Positions 32,994 through 44,200 of a DNA stretch of 64,000 nucleotides are shown piece after piece; position 1 is the first letter of the stretch; the number at the start of each line of letters is the position of its first letter. The notes beneath the pieces were generated by a model. The model was not told the origin of the DNA. It searched no databases and saw only the letters and a program-made list of their open reading frames with translations. The translations under genes and the position numbers were made by a program. The stretch covers positions 1,302,001-1,366,000 of the forward strand of contig CP126203.1 of NCBI GenBank assembly GCA_030272155.1, written 5' to 3'. Source of the stretch: Tetradesmus obliquus (Eukaryota; Chlorophyta; Chlorophyceae; Sphaeropleales; Scenedesmaceae).

Positions 32994-34467
32994 ATGTCTG
33001 TGTCTATCTCTGTGTCTGCAGGATCTGCGCGTCATTGTTGTTGATGAGATGGACGCTTTGCTGGACGCTTACCCTGCAAGCTTCGGGCAGCTCATGGATG
33101 CAGCAGTGCACCGCGCCGCACCAAGCAGCAGCAGCAGCAGCAGCGGCGCAGATGCAGCAGCAGCAACAGCAGCAAGTGGCGATCCAAGCGGTCAAAGTGA
33201 TGCAGCGCAGGACAATATGGCGAAGCTGAAGGCACTACTGGAGCGGCAGCAGCAGCAGGAGCAGGAGAAGCAGCAGCGGGCTGCTGGTGACGCCGCTGCT
33301 GCTGCTGCTGCTGCCGCTGGCAGTGCAAGCATGGCAGCAGCTGCTGCTAGGTTAGAGGGTTTGCTGGCGGCGCCTGCAGCAGCAGGCGCAGATGAGCAGC
33401 AGCCCGAGCAGCAGCAGCAGCAAGAAGGCAGCAGTACTGCTGCTGGTGAGCAGGCCAGCAGCGAGCAGCAGCAGCAACAGCAGCAGCAGGTAGAGCAGCT
33501 GCTGCAGCAACAGCAGCAGTTGCAGCAGCTGCAGGCGGAGGCAGCAGCGCTGGAGGACGACACACCCATGCCAAAGCCCCAGGTGGTGCTTGTGGGTGCG
33601 ACTGTTAGTGACGATGACATAACACTAGCACTGAACCGCGGCTGGGTGGAAGAGCCAGTCCTTGTGCGTGTAGGTACTGCAGGAAATGTCCCTGCAGGCC
33701 TGAAGCACAGGGCAGTGGTTGTAGCTGGAAATGAGAAGAGGCTAGGTGGCTTGGTCAGCAGCCTGAGGAAGGATCTGACCGATGCCCTGGCAGCAGCAGA
33801 CGCAGCAGCAGCAGCAGCAAGCCACGGCGCTGAGCAGCAGCCAGGCCAGCAGCAGCAGCAGCAGCAGCAGCATGCGGCGCCTGTGCGCGTGATCGTCTTT
33901 GCTACCAGTGAGGTAGATGCGCAACGCGCAGCGGAGCCGCTTCGCGCTGCTTTGTGGGGTGACCACATGCTAAGTGTGCTGCTGCCGAGCACGGGCGCAG
34001 AGCCGATCAAAGCGCTGCATGCATTCCGTGACCGTGTGGCCTCACTCCTGCTGGCCACACCGAGTGCGGCGCGTGGCTTGGATCTGCCGGCAGTGAGTCA
34101 TGTGTATAGTTTGGGATTGCCGCCTGATGCGACAGACTATGTGCACAGGGCAGGGCGCGCCGGGCGCATTGGCAGCACTGCAGGCGGCGAGATTTGCACT
34201 GTAGTGACTCGGGAGGAGCTTCCGGCGCTTCAGAGGATGGTAGAGGAGGAGTTGGGGCTGCAGCTGGAGTGTGTGGATTTGGAGAGGCAGGGGCTGGGGC
34301 TGCTGGGGAGTGAGTATGATGCAGCACGGCAGGGCCTGCTGCAGGATGGTGAGGAGCAGGGTGAAGAGCAGCAGCAGCAGCAGGGGCAGGGGCAGCAGCA
34401 GGGGATGGAGGAGAAGCAGTTGGAGAATGCCAGGAAGGGTTTGGAGGACCTGTTCAACCTGCTGTGA
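27088..34467 (+). CDS. DEAD-box ATP-dependent RNA helicase, probably chloroplast
   Basis: Eight exons join in frame: 27088-27209, 27644-27901, 28135-28164, 28706-28842, 29931-30127, 30356-30457, 31456-31593 and 33022-34467. Total is 809 residues. The first 41 residues (MLQSSISRLSSSVARPKARQ...) are Ser/Arg-rich without acids, typical of a chloroplast transit peptide. A UVR-like helical stretch (AAEDYALASR...KLAEL) follows. Helicase motifs: Q-region LGFLFPTEVQRRSTP, motif I ASETGSGKT (201-209), Ia PSFELGVQ, VATPDMAL, motif II DEMD (336-339) in place of DEAD, III GAT (~520), IV VIVFATS, V ARGLDLP, VI YVHRAGRAGRIG (~701). A long Gln/Ala-rich insert splits motifs II and III. The family unwinds RNA using ATP; an organelle role in rRNA or RNA processing is inferred. 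Exons 4, 5, 7 and 8 are each surrounded by tandem partial copies, so splice choice is critical. Confidence 0.9.
28299..29520 (+). repeat. Exon 4 array of the helicase: 5' copies before, 3' copies after
   Basis: Acceptor-side copies (GCAG/GATMAAGGAG, encoding IKERLQQKLAESG) start at 28299, 28443, 28564 and 28706. Only the last is complete. Donor-side copies (SKPMDWAALGVPEWLADRA, then ACAG/GTRCGC) end at 28842 (intact), about 29092 and about 29338, with a decayed one at about 29450-29512. The array expands a ~140-bp exon to ~1.2 kb of related sequence. Confidence 0.9.
29738..30020 (+). repeat. Duplicate of motif-I exon start
   Basis: A copy of exon 5 from its acceptor (TTTGCAG/AGGTGCAGCG) through the Walker A region (SETGSGKTAACLVPALPQL) lies at about 29738-29870, just upstream of the intact exon at 29931. 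The copy ends without a usable donor. Confidence 0.85.
30759..31593 (+). repeat. Seven-copy array of exon 7 5' edge, ~116-bp spacing
   Basis: Acceptor/exon starts (GCAG/GTBCGTGGAGTG, encoding VRGVLNDDEVQMAVAGRHLQ) lie at 30759, 30874, 30988, 31108, 31224, 31340 and 31456. Spacing is 114-120 bp. In the first six copies (best seen in copies 1, 2, 4, 5 and 6) the coding part runs into TGCWATGCTGA followed by a shared intron segment (AGACTGCATAGTGACTT). Only the seventh continues as the full exon. Confidence 0.95.
31520..32400 (+). repeat. Seven-copy array of exon 7 3' edge
   Basis: The exon end encoding LVATPDMALALLSLPDSPLS, mostly followed by an AG/GTGCG-type donor, is intact at 31525-31593. 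It recurs at about 31678-31745, 31813-31878, 31960-32028, 32095-32159, 32218-32278 and 32334-32399. Spacing is about 116-150 bp. Confidence 0.95.
32430..33080 (+). repeat. Six copies of the motif-II exon start
   Basis: Copies of the exon 8 start (DLRVIVVDEMDALLDAYPAS) lie at about 32430, 32619, 32717, 32838, 32905 and 33022. They have varying decay, and most follow (CTG)n stretches. The 33022 copy, behind TGTCTGCAG, opens the long terminal exon. The 32838 copy also keeps an intact frame through DAYPAS. Confidence 0.9.
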
Positions 34468-34949
34468 TGCGTTATTTGTTGTGGGTGCATGACAGCGGGC
34501 GCGGCTAGGTGTGTTGTTTTTGCGCCAAGGAAGCAGGGGAAGGGGTGCCTCCAACTGCACCGCACAGTGTGCCTGCTGCAAAAGAGGCGAGCGGTTGGGT
34601 GCTTGCTGTGTCTGTGCGCTGAGATAAACGTGTTGTTCATTGCATGCGTTCACGTTTTCACGTGAGGGATGGAGTTGGTCACATTCTGGCAACGTGAATG
34701 GCAGGTGGTGTCCTGCAAGCTGATTGTTGATGTGCTGCCAGGCAATGCAGTTGACAGTTTGAATGCAGTTCACTGATAGTTTGTGATGGTTTATAAGTCG
34801 GTTTGCACAGCGTCTTGCCAGCAGCTGTGAGCAGCTACCGGTGGAAGATGTCATGAGCATGTCAGCATGCTCGGTAATAGCTAGTACCCCTGCCCACGGA
34901 CTGCCTGATCAAAGATACTCAATGACATTCACTCTAGTAAATGACGCAT
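34468..34949 (+). other. 3' flank of the helicase, duplicated at 50640-51236
   Basis: There is no gene. The sequence downstream of the stop (TTTGCGCCAAG..., GTGCCTGCTGC, GCATGCGTTCACGTTTT, CACATTCTGGCAA, GTGCTGCCAGGCAATGCAG) is closely matched in order at 50640-51236. This shows that the duplication reached beyond the gene. Confidence 0.75.
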
Positions 34950-36598
34950 ACTGTTTATCTGTCATCAGCGGCTGCCAGTTGCTGCCAGCTGCTCCAGCAA
35001 GCAATAGTTTAGCGGCAGCTGCTGCGAAGCTGCCAGCCAGCGCACCCTCACATCATCATGTTACCCATCAAGCCATATCATCAAAAGGTAGCCACAGTAA
35101 CTGATCTGCCGCCTAATTCACACTGTTTGATGATATACATTGTGAAGCATGGGCTTGATTTGTCGTCAGTGGCTGCCAGCTGCCAGCTGCCAGCTGCTCC
35201 AGCAAGCAATAGTCCAGCGGCAGCTGCTGCGAAGCCAGTAGCCAGCGCACCCTCTGCACACGTGACAGAGGGGACTGGCCACACCAGCAGCAGCAGCAGC
35301 AACAAGAGTAGCAGCAGCAGCTCAAGGCAAGAAAGCAGGCAACATCAGCAACAGGGTGCGGCAGGTGACAGTGGCGCCACGGAAACGCTTGCAGTTTGTT
35401 TGTGTCTGGTCAAGCCATGTGAGCAACATGCATACATGGATCCCACATGCACTGAGGAAGTCTCAGGTGCACACTGCAGCTTGCTAAGCAGATGTCACAA
35501 CAGCTGCCCTCATTGTCTGTGGAAGGAACATACATAAGGGGCCTTACGGCCGCATTCTGTCACACCTGAGCATCAGCAGGCGCTGCAGAACCTGTTGCAG
35601 CAAAGCCAGGTCCCTGCAGCAGCTGGCCACTGGCTGTTGTTGCAATTTGCAGAGCACCTCTGGCAGAAAGCTAAACAACAAAAGGAAACCACACAAGGCA
35701 GGATCAGCGCACCTGGGAGCCCAGCAGCCGCTGTAGCAATTGTTGCAGCACAGCTAGGTTCCTGCCGCAGCTGGCCTGCATTGCCTCTGCAGATTTCTCC
35801 ATATCCTTCCAATGCAATGCAGCGCTGCCGCATGTTGCTGCTGCAGCACTGCCACAGCTGTCCTCTGCGGCAACCTGTGCTGCCAGTGCATTGAACAGCT
35901 GCTGCCGCTGTGTGTTATTAACAACGTGGCTGGCAGCAGCTTCCTGCAGCAGCTGCTGCAGCGCCTGCTGCTGCTCTGCTGACAGTTGCATTGCGCTCAA
36001 AGCTGCCACTGCGCTGGTTCAGCACTGGTTTTGATGCTGCTTCCAGCGTTGCTGCTGCTGCTGTAATGCCCTGAGCAGGGTGCAGCAATGGGCGGCATGC
36101 TAGTGGCAGCTGCCGCGGCTAATCTTAATACGGCAAATGCATCTGGTTCACCCTCTTGCTCTGTATCGTGCACTGGCTGTACACTGTTGCCTGCTGCTGT
36201 GCCCCTCAATCCACCCGGCTCTGCCCCTTCATACTGCTGTCTCTGCTGCTGCCACTGCTTGCTGCTACAGCCGGCAGCTTGGCAGTTGTTGTATTGCCTG
36301 AACAGGCGGTACAACAAAAGCGGACCTGCAGCCAGCAGCTGCTCTGACAGCTCCTGCAGCATGTGCTGCAGTACAAATGCATGTTGTACTGCCTCTGTAC
36401 TGCCTGCAGATGGCAGGAGCTCCAGAAAAGGCAGTACAACCTTGCTGCTAGCAGTACTGCTGCTGGCCATAGCTGCTGCTACATCTGCTGCACCACTAAC
36501 GCTGTTGAGGAAGGCAGCAGCAGGTGATGGCACACTTGTGATGCATGCCTCCACGTCTGCTGACCCATCTGCAGCTGGCACGCAAGCTTCCGTCCCTG

Positions 36599-36634
<36 letters not shown>

Positions 36635-36905
36635 TCTCCAAGCTGTTGTTGAATGCAAATTCTCCGCTCATTGTCACTTTAGGACTGATGAGCCCACTCA
36701 GCCCTGGTACGCATGCTACTCAAACTGCTGGGAAGCTGCAGAGAGAAACTGAAAGCACATGCAAAGTATTCCTCACTGCTGCCACCGTCAGCTGCTTGGC
36801 TGCTGCCAAGGGCTAGCTTCAGCTGCTTTGGAGATGGGGCTTCCAGGGACAGTGAGAGGTTGCTGCTCAGCAGGCAGATGAGCTCTGCTTCACTGCTTGC
36901 ATCAA

Positions 36906-36952
<47 letters not shown>

Positions 36953-37235
36953 CTGGCTTCCGCTCTGTCACGCTTGAGTGCTTTGTTGTGCCCTAAATCT
37001 GCTGCCGCTGCTGCTACTGCACCAGCTGGTGACAGCTGCGAAGATGGCAATGCAGCAGGGTTGGGTGTGATTTGCCGCTGCTGCTGCTGGAGATGGCAGC
37101 AGCTGGTGATCCCAGCTAGCTGCTGCTGCAGCTGCAAATGGGTTCACAGATGCAGCCATGTTGTGGTTGCCTGCTGCTGCTGTCAAAGTCGCCACAGACA
37201 GCGTGGGATCTGCTGCTGCTGCTGCTGCTGCTGTC
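34950..37235 (-). pseudogene. Inverted, frameshifted copy of the bZIP-like gene 3' part
   Basis: On the minus strand this matches the gene at 51488-56843 from residue ~650 (SVATLTAAGN...SVNPFAAAAA) to its last exon. Matching blocks are ALKRDRAEARQ plus a Gln run, LSSNLSLSLEAPSPKQLKLAL, FAFNNSLETP, LLPSAGSTEAV, QAAGCSSKQWQQQ, LSAEQQQALQQLLQEAAASH and the terminal helix RVRWLLASQQLPLDYCLLEQ. The frame is broken near 37080, near 36680 and near 36000 (after EPAQWQL). The N-terminal half, including the coiled coil, is absent. The terminal-exon segment is present twice (about 34950-35055 and 35160-35290). Long open segments survive, so the break may be recent, or the locus may use extra introns. 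Confidence 0.75.
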
Positions 37236-38244
37236 TGTTCCGGCCGTTTTCGAACTGGCTTTGGGCCGGACTCGAGCGACCTTCCAGAGTGGTGTCACTT
37301 TGTGCACGGCACTTGAAGCCCGCAACCTAACAACTTGCTTACAAAAGAACGCAAATGGCATAGCCAATCGTGCTGTGTTGATCGTTTAAGCGGTTTCCGA
37401 TAGTACGTACCAGCAAACACGTTCCGAACACACATATCGCATTGTCGCACATTGCCTTCAGGAGCACCCAGGTCCACCGTTATTATACACTGGTGCTTCT
37501 GTGGGACGCTGCAAGCCACGGACTCGGACTTCCTTACAGGTGCAGGCCAGCTCACCGCTTCGCTGCTGCTGATCTCAGGGGGTCAAGGGTTTCACGTTGT
37601 TAAGCCAAAACCAACCGTGTTTCCTGAGTTTGCGTTGCTGCTTGTATCGCGCGACCCCTCGCACCCGACCTACCCCCGACCTACAGATCTGACGGGTGTA
37701 CCTATTCGAGGCAACCAGAAACGCTTGATACTCGCCGTTTGGTGATCTGACCGTCTCCACGGCAGGCTGAGGCACCGATTTACTGCCGGGGTGAGAGTGG
37801 ATCTTAGCCCAAAAGTGCAGAGAGTCCCGTGCACACTGTTCTGGCTACAAGATCGGCCCAAGGGCTTGATCTACATATAATGTATGTATTTAAAGTGCAA
37901 GAGAGGCATGTGCTGGCCAGCATGGGTTGCAGCAGGCTGGCTAGGGCTGTTATGCCTGCTGTGTGGTCACTCCATGGAGCACAACTGCAGCCATCTGCGC
38001 ACACGAACCTTGCTTGACAAAGATGCATAGAAAACGTGCTGATTATGTGTGGTGCTTGTATTGGTTGCTTCATTCGCACTCACTCGTGCTTCCCCCACAC
38101 CTAACCCCCCACCCACCCACACACACCTTAAGCTTTAAGCTTAAAGCTTTCACACATACCCGACACCCCCTTCCACCTTGCCCTTTCCCGCCTCATACAG
38201 ACGCAACAGCCCATCATCACACCAACTGCAAAGAAACCCCAACC
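37236..38244. other. Intergenic region upstream of the lipoxygenase
   Basis: No recognised gene; the composition is less repeat-rich than the surroundings. Just before the ATG is a pyrimidine/CA-rich leader (38090-38220) with overlapping HindIII-type palindromes (AAGCTTTAAGCTTAAAGCTT, about 38130-38149). It probably holds the 5' UTR and promoter of the lipoxygenase. Confidence 0.5.
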
Positions 38245-41200
38245 ATGTGTAACTCCATACTGCTGGCGCCAGCAATGCCGGCATTGCTGGTGGCAGTAAT
38301 CGCGATTGCGATCGCAACCATGTGGCAAGGCTTCCCCATGCTCTTTGGCCCCTCAGGCCCAAACTACTCCACCGCAAGCACAGCCGACAACCAAGACCTG
38401 CTCAAGCACCTGGGCAAGGTCCAGGACGGTGACCCCATAACCAAGTGGCTGGCTCGGCCCCCCGGCGCTCGCTACGCCATCGGCAAGCCTGACAAGGAGG
38501 AAGGCGCAGTGCCTATCATCAAGTTGGGGTGGCTCTGCAATACAATCTGCAAGAAAACCAATTTCCCGGTGGTTGTGGACAACAAGTGTGCCGCATGCCT
38601 CACCCTGTTCTCCCTGCCCACCTGGTCCCATGACGAAAACGGCAAGCCCAATCCTCCTCTGGCTAGGCTGCCAGTCTACGAGAATGGCATGCCCGCTCTA
38701 GCTGCCATACCTCTGTTGTACCCACGCAGATGGGCTTCAGCAGATCTCCTGCAGGTGCGCTTTCAATGTAAGCTCCCTTCAGCCTGGTTGGTTGCTTGCT
38801 CCGGGGCGCACCTCTCCAAGTAGTGTGCTGAAGCAGAGATCTTGGCTTGCATTCTGCCCAAAATGCTGCTGCCACTGGCAACTTGGTGGCACCGACACCA
38901 CCGAAGGAATAGCAGATGGTAGCCCTTTGACCTCTCACATGCCTCACATCCTTGCGATTGCACCCCACACAGTCTGGTGAGGTCCCCAGCTTGCCGCCCC
39001 CATCATTACATCGCCAAATGTGCCTGAACCTGAACATTGCACAGGGCCTTGAATCATCTGCCTCCCTACCTCTTGACGTTATCCCCCATGTTTGTCACTG
39101 TCTGTTGCAGGGTTTTGGTCTGACTGACTATGCAACCACTGCTGATGCCCAGACCCTGGCCAATGACAACTGGCAGGGAGGCATCAACCCACAAAATACA
39201 ACCTGGACCATTGACGGAGTTACACGCCCAGCTGTGAGTGCTCACACATCTTGACTAAAGCCCAACTCAAGACGCAAAAGAAAATCTGATCCCAGTTTGG
39301 TACTGATATTTGATGAGGGTTTGAGCCCCACCGGTGTGCATGCCCTCATGGCCTTGATTCTGGCCCAGACGGTCTGCCAGTGCAGTGGCATTGCAGTTTG
39401 CAACACTGAGCATGTGACCAGCTGCGTCACTGTACAGCACTGATGCTGGTAAGCATGCCTTGCTTTGAGACCGCTTCACTACGGTACACCCCCTGCAGCA
39501 CCCCTTGCGCACCACATATATTGCACCAGGGATCAAATGAAAGTTGCATGAGTGTAGCTCCGCGTTGTCTCTAGTGGCTTGCTCATCGATGTTGTGACTG
39601 GACAGATGGCGGCGTGTATGGTTGTATGGTTGTGTCCCGCAGGTGTCCAAGATGCGTGCTGCCACGCCCCCCGTCTGTGTCGATGACATGGGCTGGATTA
39701 CACCTGCTGGTGCCAACCCTTGCCCCGGAGGCGACAACCTCACAGACGTTGATGTACACTTCCCCAGCCTCGAGGCTGTGGGCGGCGAAGGCCTGCCGCT
39801 GTCTTACGGCGGTGCCGAGCACTACAGAGCTATTTCCCTGGTCCTGACAAAGGAAGCTTTTGCATCTGCCGACAGCGCTGCCGCTGCAATCTTCGACACA
39901 ATGCAGGTCGGTGTGGGAGTTGATGACGGGGGGTGGCAGGGGCATGTGAGCGTGTGTCACACTGTGACACAATGATTGGCAAGGGGGTTGAGGGGGTATG
40001 CATGCAAGGCATCTGCCCTCAGACTCTGTAGTGCACGACAACACGACACTGACTTGTGGTATCTGAAACCGCACACGCCTGCAACACTTTGGCATATTGG
40101 AACGGCCCTACCTGCCAACCGCAACCAAGTGATGCCCCATTGCACGCCCATGTCACACATAGAAGGGTTTCACTTTGAGACCTCGCCTCGCTACACTTGG
40201 TTCAGTCGCAAAAGTGAGATTCCTTCAACATATCTGCAAAAGTGAAACCCCTCTATGTGTTATGTTGCCTCCTTTCAGACCGCCTACTCCACAGTGATTT
40301 TCCTGCGCAATGTGACAGCAAGGAGCCGCCTGGGCGAGCTGAAGGCACTCTATGGAAAGGGTGAGTGGGACGACATCAACAACAACCAACCAAGGACTAT
40401 GGAGAAGGTGGCTGAGGATGGAGACCTTGTGGAAGTAGACCTGACATTCTACCAGGTGGGTTACGTAACATGACATAATGTTCGATGGGCACAATGGATG
40501 TTGCGAGCGCTTAGGATGAGCAATGCACACTTGCACGGGGAGCATAGCTCATGCACTACTTGCACATGGGGCATAGCTCATGCCGCATTGTGACAGGTCA
40601 CCCTGGCACGCTGACTGGGGTGTGCTTCATGGAAAAGCTCACAACCTGCTGCTGGAAATCTGCTTGGGTCATATCTTATGCGCCTTCGGGCTGCACACAA
40701 CAGATGCATCGTACCATAGTCGCCATGTGTGGTACCTGCTGGTACGTCCTGCCTGCAAGGATTGCACTCGACCACCTATGGATGCGCATGTATATCTGCA
40801 TCGCATCTGCAGGGTATGGTTGCAACAGCACCCGGCAAGGACGGGCATACATGATACACCTTGTTTTGTCACCCTGGGCTGTTGACCTGTTGTATCTCTC
40901 TTGTCATACCGCTGCTGCTGCCTGCCTGCCTGCTTGCCTGCCTGCCTGCCTGATTTCAACAGGGCCTACTGTCCACAGCACCCTCCAAAGACGGCAGTGC
41001 CTGGTGGAACGTAGCTGCGCACGCCATCTTCCGCGTTGAGGGCGGCCGCAGCGACCGCCCCAATCTCGCCGACTACCCATTGCCTGATGGTGTGAAGCCG
41101 GGCTCTGATAAACCTGTCCCACTGCTGACAAACAGCCTCAGCATCAAGCCTGTCGCTATCTTGTTGTCCAACCAGCCTAAGGACCCCAAGGCAAAGCTGG

Positions 41201-44200
41201 TGTACACTCCTTCAAAGAGTGAGGCCGCCTATATCATTGCAGCTCTGGCCCTGCGCCAGGCGGCATTTCAGACAGCTATCTGGGTGGGCCACGTAAGTGC
41301 GAAGTGATGAGCTCAGGGTGGGGTCCAGGGGTTTCCATTGTTTTTGCGAAGGGTCATGGGGTTCACTGCTGGGTTCTGGGGGTTTGGTGGGTTGCCCAAG
41401 TGGGCGCAGAGGGCAACTGCTAGCGGTGCTGGGGAGTGTGTTGTGAACACAAGATGATGGGACTGAAGTTGCTATACAGTCCTATTCATGTGTCTCACCA
41501 TACGGCATGCTACTAAGCAACAGCTTGTACCTGTGATGTCATCACCTGTCAAAGTGGGTGGTCTCAGGTACTAAGTTGGCTTGTCTGCACCCGCTGTCTG
41601 TGATGCTTGCAGGTGTACCACCTGCACATCCAGTCTGTTGCTGCCACTGTAGCGCTGTACAACAACATTGACCCCCAAAAGAACGTCTACTACTCCACGC
41701 ACCCTGTCCGTCAGGTAAGGTCAGCAATGGGTTTGTTGCTCACTTCTCGAGCCTCCTGGTGGACTGACAGAAACGTTCGCATTGCCTTGCATTCCGTACT
41801 ACTATTCATACTTATTTACTCATATTCTATTCTATTCTATTCTATTCTATTCTATTATCTTATTATTCATTTTTTGTTTCTTTTTCTTTTCTACTATTGT
41901 ATTTTATTGTATTCTATTCTATTCTATTGTATTCTATTCTATTGTATTCTACACTATTCTATTCTATATACTACTATACCATATACAACTACTATTCTAT
42001 ATACTACTATTCATACTTATTTACTCATATTCTATTCTATTCTATTCTATTCTATTCTTCTATTCTACCCATATTCTATATATTCTTTGACTATACGATT
42101 ACTTCTATTCTATATACTACTATTCACACTTATTTACTCATATTCTATATACTTGTATTCTATATACTTGTATTCTATTCTATTGTATTCTATTCTATTG
42201 TATTCTATTCTATTCTATTCTATACTTTATACTCTATACTCAATACTACTGTTCTATACTATAACTGAATTATATACTCTATTTTTCCTTCCTGACATCA
42301 GCATGTACCCCTTACTGCAGCTCTCACGTCATTGCCACATTTTCCACGCTGGGCAGCTCCTCACCCCAACCCAAAGGTCACCCTAACACCTAGACCCTAA
42401 ACCAACCCTACACCGCTCCCACCCCTTTTTGTTTGGGCGCCACGCATTGATGCGCAGTAATGCAGCCATCATTGTCGTGCCAACACCAAAAACCAACGGG
42501 CCATCACTCACTCAGCCCGGCCCCAAACCCCGCACCTGTGCCAACCCCTGTCCTGCCACCCCCACAGATTCTGGATTTCTACGCGGACCCCACCTACGTC
42601 TCAGAGTTCCACACCACACTCTTTGCTGCTGGCTACCGTGCCGGCCCCGGCACTGCCGCCGGCGTGCCCGATCTGCTCTCCCTGTGGAACGCATACGCCA
42701 TCAAGGGCATCGTGCACAACGACACAACATGGGCAGGCTGCACCATCCCTTCCCAGCTAGATGCCAGTGGTCTGAGCGAGGAGAGGTTCAGGGGCAATGG
42801 AGAAGAGGGCTGCTGGGAAGCGCTGCCAGGGGTGGCCATGAACCTGGCCATCAGGCGTAAGGTGAGAGCTGTTGGGGTAGCCATGTAGAAAGGGAGAGCG
42901 TCCAGCCTGGCAGGAATGTGTCACTCAACCTTCGACACTTACTGAGGGAGGAGAGGAAAGGGGCAGCAGGGCGCTGGTTGACTGTGCCCCTCTCAACTAG
43001 TTGCTTTCAGTCTGAGTGACGGAAGATGGAGGGGCGAGGAGTCGAGGGCAACTGTGAGGCCCTGCTAGGTCTGGTCATAGCATCTTGTGCTGGAGGTCCT
43101 TCCTTCACATACCATACAACATGCCTCCTTCCCATCAACAGAACGTCCCTGCAACTTTTCTGTCCTATCATTTGTCCTGCAGGTGGTGGCCCCATATGCC
43201 AAGGCTGTGATCTATGCCGCCTACAAGGATGACAAGGCAGTGGCTGATGACCATGAGGTCCAGGCCTTTGGTGCTGCTCTGGTCGCACAGCACGGCTCAA
43301 ACCTCGGACGCATCAACGATGAGAACAACAAGCTGCAGACCAGGGCACAGCTAGCAAAATTCGTCGAGGACTATGTGACCATTGTGCTGACACACGGCTC
43401 AGCACATCTGCAGGTGAGTGTGTGGTCTGCTGGTGATGCTATCAAACAGAAGGCAAGATCAACCAGTGGCAGCTGGCATGTTACAGTTCAAACTGTAGTT
43501 GATGCCACAGGGCATCAAATCGTGCATCAGCACAAACAAAGATGCAGTGGACCATGGCCCATCATTGACATGTTGAGTGCTTGACTGCTTTTTGATGTTG
43601 CTGAATTGGAAGTATCTTAGAATTGGAGCATGCTTTTCCGAGCACTAGCCTTTTGCATTGAGCAGCATTAATGGTACCATCGCAGCTCATCCGCCGTGCT
43701 AACCACAACCGCATGTTTTACCCCTTTTCTGCCTGCAGGACTACTCCATGCGTGTGCTGAACGTGGCCCTCAACCCTCCCCGCCTGGGCCAGCAGACTGC
43801 ACCCGACCCCAAGGGAAGCTACTCACACGCCGATTACCTGCGCTGGGTGCCGACCACTGGTACCGCTGCCCGGCAGTACACTTTTGTGGCCAACTTCATT
43901 GGCACTACATTCCTGCCGGTCACAAGCCTGGGTAAGTAGCAGGCGGTCGACAAACTATGCTGTATGCCATGTGCTGTCGCCCACGTCAAATCCCTGACAA
44001 AGTCATATTTGGGCGCTGCCGAGGCCACAACATCGCCCAGATGCGTGCATTGCTGAGGCATTGCGCAATGCGGCGCCCAGTCTCTACCAGAACGCCCTTC
44101 CAAGCAACCGCCTGTCACTGCGGTGCATTCTGGTCACTAACTTCTCCTTGCGTGTGCCCCCTGCAATTACACCATTTCCCGCGTCCGCTTTGCGCTGCCT

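Noticed and set aside
33192-34058. 288-residue minus-strand open frame
   Set aside because: Antisense to the helicase terminal exon. Cys/Ala/Ser low complexity from CAG repeats.
41607-42386. 259-residue Tyr/Ile/Leu/Ser frame resembling a membrane protein
   Set aside because: Translation of the TTCTA microsatellite inside a lipoxygenase intron.
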